In this document: one piece after another, positions 24,877 through 35,060 of the stretch
Layout: each line of letters opens with the position of its first letter
How positions within the stretch are numbered: position 1 is the stretch's first letter
Program-made: the position numbers and the translations under genes
The notes under the pieces: generated by a model
Databases searched by the model: none
The model's input: the letters and a program-made list of their open reading frames with translations, nothing else
What the model was told of the DNA's origin: nothing
Source of the DNA: Arachnia propionica
GTDB taxonomy: Bacteria > Actinomycetota > Actinomycetes > Propionibacteriales > Propionibacteriaceae
Assembly: GCF_003932785.1 (NCBI RefSeq)
Contig: NZ_RQYT01000032.1
Span: forward strand, 1-35,249
Direction of reading: 5' to 3'
Length of the DNA stretch: 35,249 nucleotides

Positions 24877-24887
24877 CGTGGCGTCGA

Positions 24888-25985
<1,098 letters not shown>

Positions 25986-26001
25986 GCCACATTCCTTTCC
26001 A

Positions 26002-26078
26002 CGGGCAGGTACGTGCCCGACGATCCGTAGTGGTGGAAGGGTTCTTCCGATTGCCAAGGTTAACAGTTGGCCAATCGG
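26002..26078 (-). promoter_or_regulatory. Leader hairpin and large dyad upstream of the sugar ATPase gene
   Basis: A hairpin CGGGCA-N6-TGCCCG (26002-26019) lies in the leader. Further up, CCGATTGCCAA (26047-26057) and TTGGCCAATCGG (26067-26078) form an imperfect inverted repeat with one bulged C, around GTTAAC. TAACCT on the minus strand within the dyad could be the -10, so the dyad would act as an operator. A LacI-type sugar regulator would fit, but this is a guess. Confidence 0.4.
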
Positions 26079-26126
26079 TCCGGGAGCACCCCCCTGAGAA
26101 TGATCGGCGGCGCCGTCGTGGTCGCG

Positions 26127-26132
26127 TACCAT
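26127..26132 (+). promoter_or_regulatory. Leaderless promoter -10 of the DedA gene
   Basis: TACCAT is followed after 7 nt by the GTG start codon, with no ribosome site between. Transcription would begin at or next to the start codon. Confidence 0.5.
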
Positions 26133-26139
26133 CGGCGAG

Positions 26140-26856
26140 GTGACCGAGGACAAGGATCGGAGCGAGAAGGCCGACACCACCGAGTGGTGGGAGGCCGAGG
26201 GCATGCCCTGGAAGCACAAGCCGGGCAAGGCGGACATCGCCTGCCTCAGCTGGTTCGGCGTGGCGACGGTGTACGGCCTCATCATGCTGCCACTGAGGGT
26301 GTGGCTGTTGGCACATGGCCCCGACGTGCTGGCGATGGTCGCGGGCAGCAGGTCCGGGGTGGCCGCCAGCGGCGCCCTCGCCTCCCAGGGGCGGATGGCC
26401 CACTGGCCCATCGTGCTCGTGATCGCCTGGATCACCAGCATCAAGCTGGACTGGATCTTCTGGTGGGCGGGCAAGCTCTGGGGACGGGGGATGATCGAGG
26501 TCTGGTCCGGCCAGAGCAAACGGGCCGCCAAGAGCTACGCCGTCGCCGAACGATGGGCGCGGGCCCTCGGCCCCCTCGGCTTCGTCATCGCCTACGTCCC
26601 GATCCCGCTGCCGATCATGCAGGTGGTGTTCGTCCTCGCAGGCGCCACCGGACTCAGCCTCAGACGATTCCTCATCTACGACTTCATCGCGAGCACCCTG
26701 TGGCTCTCCATCTACTTCCTGCTGGGCTGGCAGTTCGGTGAGCCGTTCGAGGCACTGCTCGAGGCCTACACCCGGGTGGCCAACTACATCGCCATCGCTC
26801 TCATCGTCGTGGTCGTGCTCGGCATCATGAAGCGCAAGGAGGAGAAGAAGGGCTGA
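26140..26856 (+). CDS. DedA-family membrane protein
   Basis: This 238-aa integral membrane protein of the DedA/VTT family is implicated in lipid-carrier flipping or proton-dependent envelope homeostasis. It has a polar N-terminus (about 1-32) and then roughly five hydrophobic segments. The middle region KLDWIFWWAGKLWGRG, followed by ERWARALGPLGFVIAYVPIPLPI, matches the conserved DedA core, in which an arginine and a proline-rich re-entrant loop recur. VFVLAGATGLSLRRFLIYD is the second conserved part. The tail is basic (KRKEEKKG). GTG at 26140 is chosen for the -10 spacing. The last 32 bp overlap the convergent AraC-type gene. Confidence 0.85.
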   Translation: MTEDKDRSEKADTTEWWEAEGMPWKHKPGKADIACLSWFGVATVYGLIMLPLRVWLLAHGPDVLAMVAGSRSGVAASGALASQGRMAHWPIVLVIAWITSIKLDWIFWWAGKLWGRGMIEVWSGQSKRAAKSYAVAERWARALGPLGFVIAYVPIPLPIMQVVFVLAGATGLSLRRFLIYDFIASTLWLSIYFLLGWQFGEPFEALLEAYTRVANYIAIALIVVVVLGIMKRKEEKKG

Positions 26857-27703
26857 GCGCCGTCACGGAGGTCGCGTAGCGGGTCGGGCTCATCCCGATG
26901 GTGGCCGAGAACTCGCGGGACAGATGCGCCTGGTCGGCGTAGCCCAACTCGGCGGCGAGGTCGCCCCACGACGTGGGACTCCCGGCGCGCGCCGCCTCTG
27001 CGGCGTCGATGAGGCGGTAACGACGGATCATCCACAGCGGAGTCACCCCCGCGTGTTGCCGGAACATCCGCTGGAGGGAGCGAGGGGAGGTCCCGACGGC
27101 ATCCGCCAGGTCCGTCACACTCCGCACCGATCGGTCCTGCTGGATCCTGGCCGCGACACGGCCGCACTCCCGGGCCGCCGCGACCCGAACCGGATCGGCC
27201 CGCCGCAGTGTCGTCGCCAGCACCTCGCCCAGCAGCGACGCCCGGGCCCGGTCGTCCGGGGCAGCGACCATCGCCCCGACGAGTTCCGCCTCATCGACCG
27301 GCAGGACCGCCCTCATCGGCCGGATTCGATCGGTCAGGGTCGCGGCGTCCACGTCGAGGAAAGCCCCGAACGTCCCCGGCTCCAACTTCGCCGCCACGTT
27401 CCACCCCCGGCCACGCAGGCGACGGTGATCCACCCGGGTGGCCACCCCCACCACGGTCGCCTCGACGGTGTCGTCGTCCAGGCCCCGCGACGATCGGGGT
27501 CCCACGCTCAGGTTCGCGCAGGGGTGGGACAGGACGGGCTGGGTGAACTCCTCCCCGTCGTCGAGGTGCCAGGCGACCGCCCAGAACCACTGGACCAGGC
27601 CGACCATTTCCGGGGGCGGCTCGTACCGGACGAAGTCGACGCGCTGCCGCATCCGACCCGGGTCGAGGATGCCCCGGCTGTCCTGGGTGATCGCATCCGT
27701 CAT
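26825..27703 (-). CDS. AraC-family transcriptional regulator
   Basis: The protein has about 292 aa. The C-terminal two-helix-turn-helix domain is clear (about 190-280): SVTDLADAVGTSPRSLQRMFRQHAGVTPLWMIRRYRL, then LAAELGYADQAHLSREFSATIGMSPTRYA. The N-terminal domain (YEPPPEMVGLVQWFWAVAW near the start) resembles the DUF6597-type sensor common in actinobacterial AraC proteins. The effector is unknown. The start may be ATG 27703 or the adjacent GTG 27706; a weak GAGGTG precedes both. Its last 32 bp are antisense to the DedA 3' end. The divergent neighbour is the TIGR03086 gene, a possible target. Confidence 0.88.
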   Translation of the reverse strand: MTDAITQDSRGILDPGRMRQRVDFVRYEPPPEMVGLVQWFWAVAWHLDDGEEFTQPVLSHPCANLSVGPRSSRGLDDDTVEATVVGVATRVDHRRLRGRGWNVAAKLEPGTFGAFLDVDAATLTDRIRPMRAVLPVDEAELVGAMVAAPDDRARASLLGEVLATTLRRADPVRVAAARECGRVAARIQQDRSVRSVTDLADAVGTSPRSLQRMFRQHAGVTPLWMIRRYRLIDAAEAARAGSPTSWGDLAAELGYADQAHLSREFSATIGMSPTRYATSVTALSPSSPPCAS

Positions 27704-27774
27704 CACCTCGCCACGATCCCGTACCCGTCGCGTTTGTTCAAGACACCGCCCTGCCGAACGGGAAGGCTGGGACC

Positions 27775-28359
27775 ATGACGGACACCCTGGAACGACTCCC
27801 TCAGGTCCTCGACGCGTTGGCTGCGGTCGCCGCGAGCATCACCCCCGACCAGCTGACGGGCCCCACCCCCTGCGCCGACTTCGATGTCGCCGCGCTGCTG
27901 GGGCACGTCGTCGGCTGGTTGGAGAGCTTCGCCACCGGCTACGCCAGTCCCGACGGCGTGGCCCCGGCCGGGGACGCCGCCGAGGTGCGGGTGCAACCCG
28001 ACGAGGCCGCCGCACGGATCCGACGGGCCTCCGCCACCCTGCTGGAGGCGGTGCGTGGCGGAGCGGCCGAGCGTCCCCTCGTCGTCGGTGGGGTGGGCAT
28101 GCCCGGCGAGATGGCGTTGGCGTTGATCCTCGGCGAGTACCTGGCCCACGGTTGGGATCTCGCCGTCGCGACGGGGCAGTCATGGACCCCGGACGATGAG
28201 GCGCTCCGGCGATCCCGGGAGTTCCTCCAGACGATGGTGACCCCTGAATCCCGGGGCGGGGACTGGTTCGGTCCCGAGGTGCCCGTCGCCGCGGAGGCCC
28301 CGCAGCTCGACCGGTTCCTCGGATTCACCGGTCGCGACCCGGGGTGGCGGCGTCACTGA
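27775..28359 (+). CDS. TIGR03086-family (DinB/maleylpyruvate isomerase-fold) protein
   Basis: This 194-aa cytosolic helical-bundle protein contains LTGPTPCADFDVAALLGHVVGWLESFA, typical of the TIGR03086/mycothiol-dependent maleylpyruvate isomerase N-terminal fold, in which the histidine of LLGHVVGW and later histidines bind a metal. LGEYLAHGWDLAVATGQ is the second conserved segment. Function is unassigned in the family; mycothiol-linked detoxification is a common proposal. The ATG at 27775 has AAGGCT 6 nt upstream and no ribosome site, so a leaderless start is possible. It is divergent from the AraC gene with a 71-nt gap. Confidence 0.82.
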   Translation: MTDTLERLPQVLDALAAVAASITPDQLTGPTPCADFDVAALLGHVVGWLESFATGYASPDGVAPAGDAAEVRVQPDEAAARIRRASATLLEAVRGGAAERPLVVGGVGMPGEMALALILGEYLAHGWDLAVATGQSWTPDDEALRRSREFLQTMVTPESRGGDWFGPEVPVAAEAPQLDRFLGFTGRDPGWRRH

Positions 28360-28431
28360 AAGATGCGACCCGCGGGCGTGTTCCCGGCCGAACGGCTGAC
28401 AACTGGTTATGCTGCCCCTGTCTGATGGGGG

Positions 28432-29397
28432 ATGGACATGGTTGACGAAGTCGTGGGGGCCGTCGTCGGAGAGTTCGGTGGGCTCCTCATACCAGTGCTG
28501 TGGCTCGTGGCTGCCCTCGTGGCCGCACTCCTGCTGCTCCAATGCGTCGTTGCCCTCAGGTCGGCGTCCCGCAGGCGCCGTGCCGGGGCCGACCTCGGGG
28601 TCCGGCTGCCCCGAGGGGTCAGGGCCCGCCCGGTCAAGGGAACCCGACGTGGTGGGTCGTTCGTGTTGAGCTATCCGTGCTGGAGGATGGCGCGCAAGGA
28701 CGGCACCAGGAATCGCCGCTACCGCAACAACGAGGTCATCGAGGGCGTCTCGGTGTTGGAGTTGGGACGTTGGCGGCTCACCTCACGCTCCGTGTTCCGC
28801 TTCTACGACTTCGTCGTGGCGCTGCGGGAGCACGGGCACAGCATCGCCCTGTCCAGTGAGGAGGCGACGAAGATGCACCGGCTGGGGGAGCGGGCCCAGT
28901 GGGAATGGGTGCAGGCCACCAGCGGCGGACTGCACCGTCGCTTCGCCGACGATCCGACGCAGTTCGAGCAGTTCTGCGCCGAGCTCTACCGACGTCTGGG
29001 CTACGAGGTCGAGGTGACCCCTCCCGTCGCCGACGGCGGTTTCGACCTGAGCATGGTCCGACGGGGCGAGCGAACCCTCGTCGAGTGCAAGTGCTTCGGT
29101 CTGTCCCATCCCGTCGGCAGGCCTGTGCTGCAAAAGCTGTACGGCGCCAACGCGGTGGAACGGGCGGACCATCTGGTCCTCGTCACCACGGCGATCTTCA
29201 CCCGCGAGGCCGTCGCCTACGCGCGGCAGGTGGGCATCGACCTGGTCGACGGCACCGCCCTGACCGCGCTGTGCAACCGGGTGTACGGCAGCCACCCGCC
29301 TACCCCCACCCCCACGACGAAGGACGCGCAGTTGACCCGGGAGGATCACCTGGCGAACATCCCCGCCGACATCCGGGGGCGTTACGCCGCGGCGTGA
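28432..29397 (+). CDS. Membrane-anchored Mrr-like restriction endonuclease
   Basis: The protein has 321 aa. A hydrophobic N-terminal segment (about 16-42) would anchor it. The C-terminal Mrr_cat-type domain begins FEQFCAELYRRLGYEVEVTPPVADGGFDL, with catalytic D205 and the E218-x-K220 pair in TLVECKCF, followed by VLQKLYGANAVERADHLVLVTTAIFT. The full PD-(D/E)XK core is therefore present. Mrr-type enzymes often cut modified DNA; a stand-alone membrane-bound form may act on incoming DNA. No methylase is paired with it, apart from the convergent unrelated small-molecule-type methyltransferase. ATG 28432 or 28438 is the start; TATGCT about 24 nt upstream is a possible -10. It overlaps the next gene tail to tail by 16 bp. 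Confidence 0.85.
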   Translation: MDMVDEVVGAVVGEFGGLLIPVLWLVAALVAALLLLQCVVALRSASRRRRAGADLGVRLPRGVRARPVKGTRRGGSFVLSYPCWRMARKDGTRNRRYRNNEVIEGVSVLELGRWRLTSRSVFRFYDFVVALREHGHSIALSSEEATKMHRLGERAQWEWVQATSGGLHRRFADDPTQFEQFCAELYRRLGYEVEVTPPVADGGFDLSMVRRGERTLVECKCFGLSHPVGRPVLQKLYGANAVERADHLVLVTTAIFTREAVAYARQVGIDLVDGTALTALCNRVYGSHPPTPTPTTKDAQLTREDHLANIPADIRGRYAAA

Positions 29398-29996
29398 GTC
29401 AGCACGGCCACCAGGAAGCCGCTGTCAGGTGTGAAGGGACGCAGATCCCAGGTGGAGAAGGCCTGGTCCACCCGCAGTCCTGCCGTGCCCGCGTCGGTGA
29501 AGAAGTCCTCGAACTCGTAGCCGCGGCCCGCCCCGTAGCCGATGACGAGGCGCCCCTCGGCGGCGAGGTGCGTGCCCAGACGTCGCAGCACCTCGACGCG
29601 GGTCGAGGGGGCGAGGAAGCCCATCACGTTGCCGGCGCTGAAGATGAGGTCGAAGCCCTCGGTGATGCCGTGGGCGGACAGGTCCAGCTCGGCGAGATCG
29701 CCGACGACATAGGTCGGGCCGGGATGATCCTGCTCGGCGGCCTCGATGAGCACCGGGTCGAGGTCGACCCCCACCACCTGGTGACCCCGCTCGTGCAGCC
29801 AACCGCAGTGACGGCCCGGGCCGCACCCGGCGTCGAGGATACGTGAACCCCTGGCGGTCATCGCGTCGATGAGCCGGGCCTCCCCGTACAGGTCGTGCCC
29901 GGCGGCCTCCATGTTCTTGAATCGCTGGATGTAGCGGTGGGAATGGTCCGGATCGGCCGCGATCATGCGGGCCCACTGGCTCGGCTCAGGCGTCAT
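29382..29996 (-). CDS. Class I SAM-dependent methyltransferase
   Basis: The protein has 204 aa. Motif I is SRILDAGCGPGRHCGWL, the acidic residue VVGVDLDPVLIEAA, and motif II-III FDLIFSAGNVMGFLAPSTRVEVLRRLGTHLAAEGRLVIGYG. This is the Methyltransf_25/11 type, probably with a small-molecule substrate. The preceding part (DPDHSHRYIQRFKNMEAAGHDLYGEARLI) is typical of actinobacterial homologues. The ATG at 29996 has no clear ribosome site. It lies downstream of the tRNA-Thr on the same strand but is probably independent. No modification role for the adjacent Mrr-like nuclease is suggested by sequence. Confidence 0.85.
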   Translation of the reverse strand: MTPEPSQWARMIAADPDHSHRYIQRFKNMEAAGHDLYGEARLIDAMTARGSRILDAGCGPGRHCGWLHERGHQVVGVDLDPVLIEAAEQDHPGPTYVVGDLAELDLSAHGITEGFDLIFSAGNVMGFLAPSTRVEVLRRLGTHLAAEGRLVIGYGAGRGYEFEDFFTDAGTAGLRVDQAFSTWDLRPFTPDSGFLVAVLTHAAA

Positions 29997-30053
29997 GACC
30001 CGTCATTGTGCCGTGATGCCCCGTCCCTGTCGAACGGGGTGGGGCGTGGTTGG

Positions 30054-30126
30054 AGCCCCCGGAGGGAGTCGAACCCTCGACCACTCGCTTACAAGGCGAG
30101 CGCTCTGGCCGCTGAGCTACGGAGGC
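30054..30126 (-). tRNA. tRNA-Thr (anticodon UGU)
   Basis: This is a 73-nt cloverleaf. The acceptor GCCTCCG pairs with CGGGGGC (one G-U). The D arm is GCTC...GAGC, and the anticodon stem CTCGC/GCGAG encloses the loop CTTGTAA with anticodon TGT. The T arm is GAGGG-TTCGACT-CCCTC. CCA is not encoded. It decodes ACA codons, which are rare in a GC-rich genome. Confidence 0.95.
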
Positions 30127-30143
30127 AGGCGCTGCCCGACACC

Positions 30144-31322
30144 CTACACGCCGGAGGCCGCGACGAACATCTGGCCGTGCCCCGTCGCCAGGACCGACTC
30201 GTGGGCAGGGATGAACGCGGCCCCTCCCGGGCGCAGCACCGAGGTGCTGTCATCGCCGCTCAACCGGAACTCGCCGGAGGTGACCAGGCCGACCCGGGCG
30301 GAGTCGTCGCGAGGGACCGGGAGCTGGCGATCCGAGGTCGGCTGCAGCAGCCACAGCTCGAACTCCTCGAACCGCGACGGGTAGACGTAGGTGCCGTCCG
30401 AGCCGTGCGCGATGTCGACCTCGATGGGGACCGGCGCGAAGCTCACCACCTGCAGCAGGGCGTCCACGTCGATGTGCTTGGTGGTGAGGCCACCCCGCAG
30501 GACGTTGTCCGAGTTCGCCATGACCTCGACGCAGGTGCCCCGCAGGTAGCTGTGCATGATGCCGGGGGACAGGGTCAGCGACTGTCCCGGCTCGAGGGAG
30601 AAATGGTTGAGCAGGAGCGCCGCGAGGATCCCCGGATCCGAGGGGTGGGATTCGTCGATCTCGACGGCGGTGCGGGCGAAGACCCCGAGCTCGCCCGGGG
30701 CGTCGAGGTGGCTCACGGCCTTCGCGAGCACCTCGTCGACGACGTGGCGGCGTTCTCCCAGGCTCAGCACCTCCAGGAACACCTCCTGCAGTGCGGGGGC
30801 GCCGTCGCGTTCCCGGAGCGGACGGATGAGGGAGGCCAGCACATCCCCCACCCCCAACGCCTCGAACAGGTCAGCGGTGCGACGTGGGTCACGGAAACCG
30901 ACGAGGGCCTCGAACGGGGTCAGGGCGACGATGGTCTCCGGCTTGGGCCAGTCGTCCTTGAAGGATCGTTCCGCGCTGGTCAGCGGCACCCCCAGCAGCG
31001 ACTCCCTGGCATGGCCGGCGCAGGCCTGCTGCCTCGACGGATGAGCCTGCAGGCTGAGAGGGGTCCGCGCCGACAGCAGCTTGACGAGGAAGGGCAGCCG
31101 GTTGCCGAAGGATTCCCGGCAGGCCGAACCGAGGTACTCGGGATGCTGGGCGAGGTGCTCGCCCAGGCTCAGGCCGTCGGGGGTGGGGGAGTCCCCGAAC
31201 GGATGGGCGCCGAACCACTGCTCGGCCCAGGGGTTTCCATCACTCTCCAGGCCCAGCAGATGGGCGATCGCGTCGGTCGTGCCCCAGTCGTAGCTCTGGC
31301 GCACTCCGCAGAGTTCAAGCAT
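30144..31322 (-). CDS. manA: Mannose-6-phosphate isomerase, class I
   Basis: This zinc enzyme interconverts fructose-6-phosphate and mannose-6-phosphate, feeding GDP-mannose and glycan synthesis or mannose catabolism. It has 392 aa. The N-terminal GVRQSYDWGTTDAIAHLLG, ELWFG-like AEQWFGAHP, zinc motif LSLQAHPSRQQA, KPETIVALTPFEALVGF and the C-terminal signature YLRGTCVEVMANSDNVLRGGLT are all conserved. The ATG at 31322 follows GGAGGG at good spacing. It ends 17 nt upstream of the tRNA-Thr on the same strand. No other sugar genes lie next to it. Confidence 0.95.
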   Translation of the reverse strand: MLELCGVRQSYDWGTTDAIAHLLGLESDGNPWAEQWFGAHPFGDSPTPDGLSLGEHLAQHPEYLGSACRESFGNRLPFLVKLLSARTPLSLQAHPSRQQACAGHARESLLGVPLTSAERSFKDDWPKPETIVALTPFEALVGFRDPRRTADLFEALGVGDVLASLIRPLRERDGAPALQEVFLEVLSLGERRHVVDEVLAKAVSHLDAPGELGVFARTAVEIDESHPSDPGILAALLLNHFSLEPGQSLTLSPGIMHSYLRGTCVEVMANSDNVLRGGLTTKHIDVDALLQVVSFAPVPIEVDIAHGSDGTYVYPSRFEEFELWLLQPTSDRQLPVPRDDSARVGLVTSGEFRLSGDDSTSVLRPGGAAFIPAHESVLATGHGQMFVAASGV

Positions 31323-31483
31323 CTGGTTCCCTCCGTGGCGTCTGGGAGATCCCGCCGGAAAACCAGCTGTGACGATCCTCGTGACGATCCCCGTGTGGCG
31401 TGATCCCTGCCTCCAGTCAACCCGGAACCCGGGGGCTTCTCAAGTCGGCTGACCCGCCGAATCGGTAGGGCCTTGTGAACCCG

Positions 31484-31526
31484 AATCACACTGCTGTGAT
31501 TCTCCGGGCGGATCGTGGCGTAGGCT
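31484..31526 (+). promoter_or_regulatory. Leaderless promoter and perfect dyad upstream of the DUF3263 gene
   Basis: TAGGCT (31521-31526) is followed by 6 nt and the ATG at 31533, a leaderless arrangement. The perfect inverted repeat AATCACA-CTGC-TGTGATT (31484-31501) sits over the expected -35 position. It looks like an operator; the half-site order is reversed compared with a CRP site. The remainder of the 210-nt gap holds two tandem 12-mers GTGACGATCCYC (31369-31392) and no gene. Confidence 0.55.
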
Positions 31527-31532
31527 GGTCAC

Positions 31533-31799
31533 ATGACCCAGGCCGCCATGACCACACCCCTCGACGAGCGCGACGCAGCCATGCTGGACTTCGAGGAACG
31601 GTGGTTCACCCTGGACGTCCCGAAGGAACAGGCGATCATGGAGCGGTTCGGCTGCTCCGCCACCCGCTACTACCAGCGCCTCAACGATCTCCTCGACGAT
31701 CCTGCAGCCCTCGGCTACAAGCCCCTGCTCGTCAAGCGGTTGCGCCGCCAGCGAGCCCAGCGCCAGGCCGCCCGGTCCGCGCGCCGCCTCCACGCGTGA
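31533..31799 (+). CDS. DUF3263 protein
   Basis: This 88-aa, basic, actinobacterial conserved protein has LDFEERWFTLDVPKEQAIMERFGCSATRYYQRLNDLLDDPAAL followed by LLVKRLRRQRAQRQAARSARR. The middle part resembles a helix-turn-helix (KEQAIMERFGCSATRYYQRL) and the tail is arginine-rich, so DNA binding is plausible but unproven for the family. Typical homologues are 75-100 aa. ATG 31533 is supported by the -10 spacing. The stop overlaps the start of the YchJ-like gene (GTGA), so the two are coupled. Confidence 0.85.
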   Translation: MTQAAMTTPLDERDAAMLDFEERWFTLDVPKEQAIMERFGCSATRYYQRLNDLLDDPAALGYKPLLVKRLRRQRAQRQAARSARRLHA

Positions 31800-32251
31800 G
31801 CAATCCCTGCCACTGCGACACGGGTCGCCCCTTCGACACGTGCTGCGGCCCCATCCTCGACGGCTCGCGCCCGGCCGCGACCGCCGTCGCCCTCATGCGG
31901 TCCCGGTACACGGCCTTCGTGCTCTGCGACGAGGCCTACCTGCGTTCCAGCTGGTACCCGGGGACCCGCCCGGACCGGATCGAGTTCGGCGGGGCGCGGT
32001 GGACCGGGCTGGTGATCAAGGACCGGGTGGACGGTCGGGCCTGGGACCAGGTCGGGACGGTTGGTTTCGTGGCCCACTACGAGGAGGACGGTGAGGCCAG
32101 GGTTCTCGAGGAGGTCAGCTGTTTCATCCAGGTGGATCAGCGCTGGTACTACCTGGAGGGCACCCATGACCAGTCCTCGGCCCTGGAGGTGTTGCGAGGA
32201 TCCAGGCGATCATCGACGAGGAACTCGCCGGAATGCGACACGCGCTCGTGA
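31796..32251 (+). CDS. YchJ-family (UPF0225, SEC-C motif) protein
   Basis: This 151-aa protein has an N-terminal zinc-binding SEC-C-like motif, NPCHCDTGRPFDTCCGPIL (three to four metal-ligand cysteines). ALMRSRYTAFVLCDEAYLRSSWYPGTRP follows, then the NTF2-like YchJ core ending in QRWYYLEG. E. coli YchJ has a similar length. Function is unknown. The GTG start overlaps the DUF3263 stop. The last residues (SRRSSTRNSPECDTRS) are not family-like, and the final 42 bp are antisense to the next gene, suggesting a drifted stop codon. Confidence 0.85.
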   Translation: MSNPCHCDTGRPFDTCCGPILDGSRPAATAVALMRSRYTAFVLCDEAYLRSSWYPGTRPDRIEFGGARWTGLVIKDRVDGRAWDQVGTVGFVAHYEEDGEARVLEEVSCFIQVDQRWYYLEGTHDQSSALEVLRGSRRSSTRNSPECDTRS

Positions 32252-32701
32252 GGCTTCCCGACTGAGGATGGTCCGCAGTTCCCGCAGTCCGTCACGCAGT
32301 GGCCGCGTGGGGAGGCTGCGGTAGCCGCCCTCGGTCAGCCCAGCCTGCACCTCGAAATGGTTCGCGGCCGCGCGATCCCCGGTTCTGAGCCACGACCACG
32401 CCATCGTCGCGAGGTAGGCGGGGATGAAGGGCAGCCCGAGGCAGTAGGCGTACTGCCAGGCGTGCTCCGACTCGTGCCCCACCACCGCGGGATTGGCGGC
32501 GACCAGATCGTCGAGGCCCTGGCGGGGGATGAGCACCACCGAGCCGATGGTGATCGCCCCGGCGGGCAGGGGGACGTGGGCGTGCTCGGCCCAGATGAGG
32601 CCGTCACGGACCCGCAGCCTGCCGCGGGTCAGGGCCGCGATGACCAACCCCAGCGGGGTGCTGAGGTTCACCAGGTTCGCCGCGTTGCGCAACCAGATCA
32701 T
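32210..32701 (-). CDS. HExxH-containing conserved hypothetical protein
   Basis: The protein has 163 aa. A hydrophobic patch LSTPLGLVIAALTRG is near the N-terminus. The centre reads AVVGHESEHAWQYAYCLGLPFIPAYLATMAWSWL, with an HESEH zinc-protease-like HExxH and an adjacent membrane-like helix. The third zinc ligand may be the E in NHFEVQAGL, which resembles the pattern E-x-x-A seen in some metallopeptidase-like families. Peptidase activity is inference. The ATG at 32701 is preceded by AGGAG, which decides it against a longer frame. It overlaps YchJ by 42 bp tail to tail. Confidence 0.65.
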   Translation of the reverse strand: MIWLRNAANLVNLSTPLGLVIAALTRGRLRVRDGLIWAEHAHVPLPAGAITIGSVVLIPRQGLDDLVAANPAVVGHESEHAWQYAYCLGLPFIPAYLATMAWSWLRTGDRAAANHFEVQAGLTEGGYRSLPTRPLRDGLRELRTILSREASRARVAFRRVPRR

Positions 32702-32718
32702 GGGTTCACTCCTCTTGG

Positions 32719-33063
32719 TCAGTGCCTCGACCGGTGACGACGTCGGGCCGCGCGTCGGGCCCGGGCCGCGGTGCTGCGGCGGGGTGCATCGGCGTCGCGG
32801 GAGCGACGTTCCAGCTTCCTGTCGATCGCATCGGCGAGGGTCTCCCCGGGCCACTTCCCCATGGGTTCCCGTCGAATGCTCCCGGGCTCGCCGTCCTCAC
32901 CACGACGCAGCTCGGCGGCCACGCGATGACGGTAGGCCTTCTCCAGACGACGTCGCTTCAGCGGGATGTTGCGTCGTGACGACTTCTGGTTCTCGCCCCA
33001 CGAATCCACCCGGGACCGCCGATCCCGTGCCTTCTTCTCCGCGGGGGTGTGCCGCCTCGTCAT
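32719..33063 (-). CDS. Small highly basic conserved hypothetical protein
   Basis: This 114-aa, Arg/Lys-rich protein contains [45 protein letters not shown], followed by a long charged helix [21 protein letters not shown] and an arginine-rich end. Similar proteins occur in other actinobacteria without assigned function; nucleic-acid or ribosome binding is plausible from charge. TACCAT lies exactly 6 nt before ATG 33063 with no ribosome site, so it is probably leaderless. The much longer open frame in this phase runs antisense to groL and is not used. It ends 17 nt upstream of the HExxH gene. Confidence 0.7.
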   Translation of the reverse strand: MTRRHTPAEKKARDRRSRVDSWGENQKSSRRNIPLKRRRLEKAYRHRVAAELRRGEDGEPGSIRREPMGKWPGETLADAIDRKLERRSRDADAPRRSTAARARRAARRRHRSRH

Positions 33064-33130
33064 GATCGGATGGTACTGCTCGTCCGGTTGCGTGACACGT
33101 TGCCGATCTGCGGTTCGTTGACGCGGGGTG

Positions 33131-33159
33131 TTGGCACTCCTTGCTGTGAGTGCTAACTT
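33131..33159 (+). promoter_or_regulatory. groL promoter with CIRCE 1 (one-base-short spacer)
   Basis: TTGGCACTC (33131-33139) and GAGTGCTAA (33148-33156) form a CIRCE operator with 8 nt between arms instead of the usual 9. The -35 TTGGCA (33131) and -10 TAACTT (33154) are 17 nt apart, so HrcA bound here would cover the whole promoter. Confidence 0.8.
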
Positions 33160-33164
33160 GGGTG

Positions 33165-33191
33165 CTGGCACTCGCCCCATGTGAGTGCCAG
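33165..33191 (+). promoter_or_regulatory. CIRCE 2, canonical N9 spacing
   Basis: CTGGCACTC (33165-33173) and GAGTGCCAG (33183-33191) are perfectly complementary and separated by 9 nt. It lies just downstream of the -10, in the transcribed leader. Confidence 0.85.
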
Positions 33192-33256
33192 CGGAAGACT
33201 GGTGAGGTCCCTCGGGCCGTCCGTCGCGGGCACCGTGCCTTCCACCCGAACTGTGA

Positions 33257-34936
<1,680 letters not shown>

Positions 34937-34950
34937 TCCGCATCCGTTCG

Positions 34951-34987
34951 CGACGGGGTGGCTCCGGTTCTCCGGGCCACCCCGTCG
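34951..34987 (+). terminator. Rho-independent terminator of groL
   Basis: A perfect 12-bp stem CGACGGGGTGGC (34951-34962) pairs with 34976-34987 around a 13-nt loop that itself holds CCGG repeats. TCGTTG follows, so the T-tract is weak. Confidence 0.75.
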
Positions 34988-35060
34988 TCGTTGCTGGTCC
35001 CCTTCCTGCCGTTCGTGTGTTTCGTCGCCCTGGTTCTCAAGTTCAAGGCATTATTCACGA

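Noticed and set aside
29382-29996. Methyltransferase as the cognate modification enzyme of the Mrr-like nuclease
   Set aside because: It lacks DNA-methylase catalytic motifs (no DPPY or PCQ) and belongs to the small-molecule type; the genes only converge.
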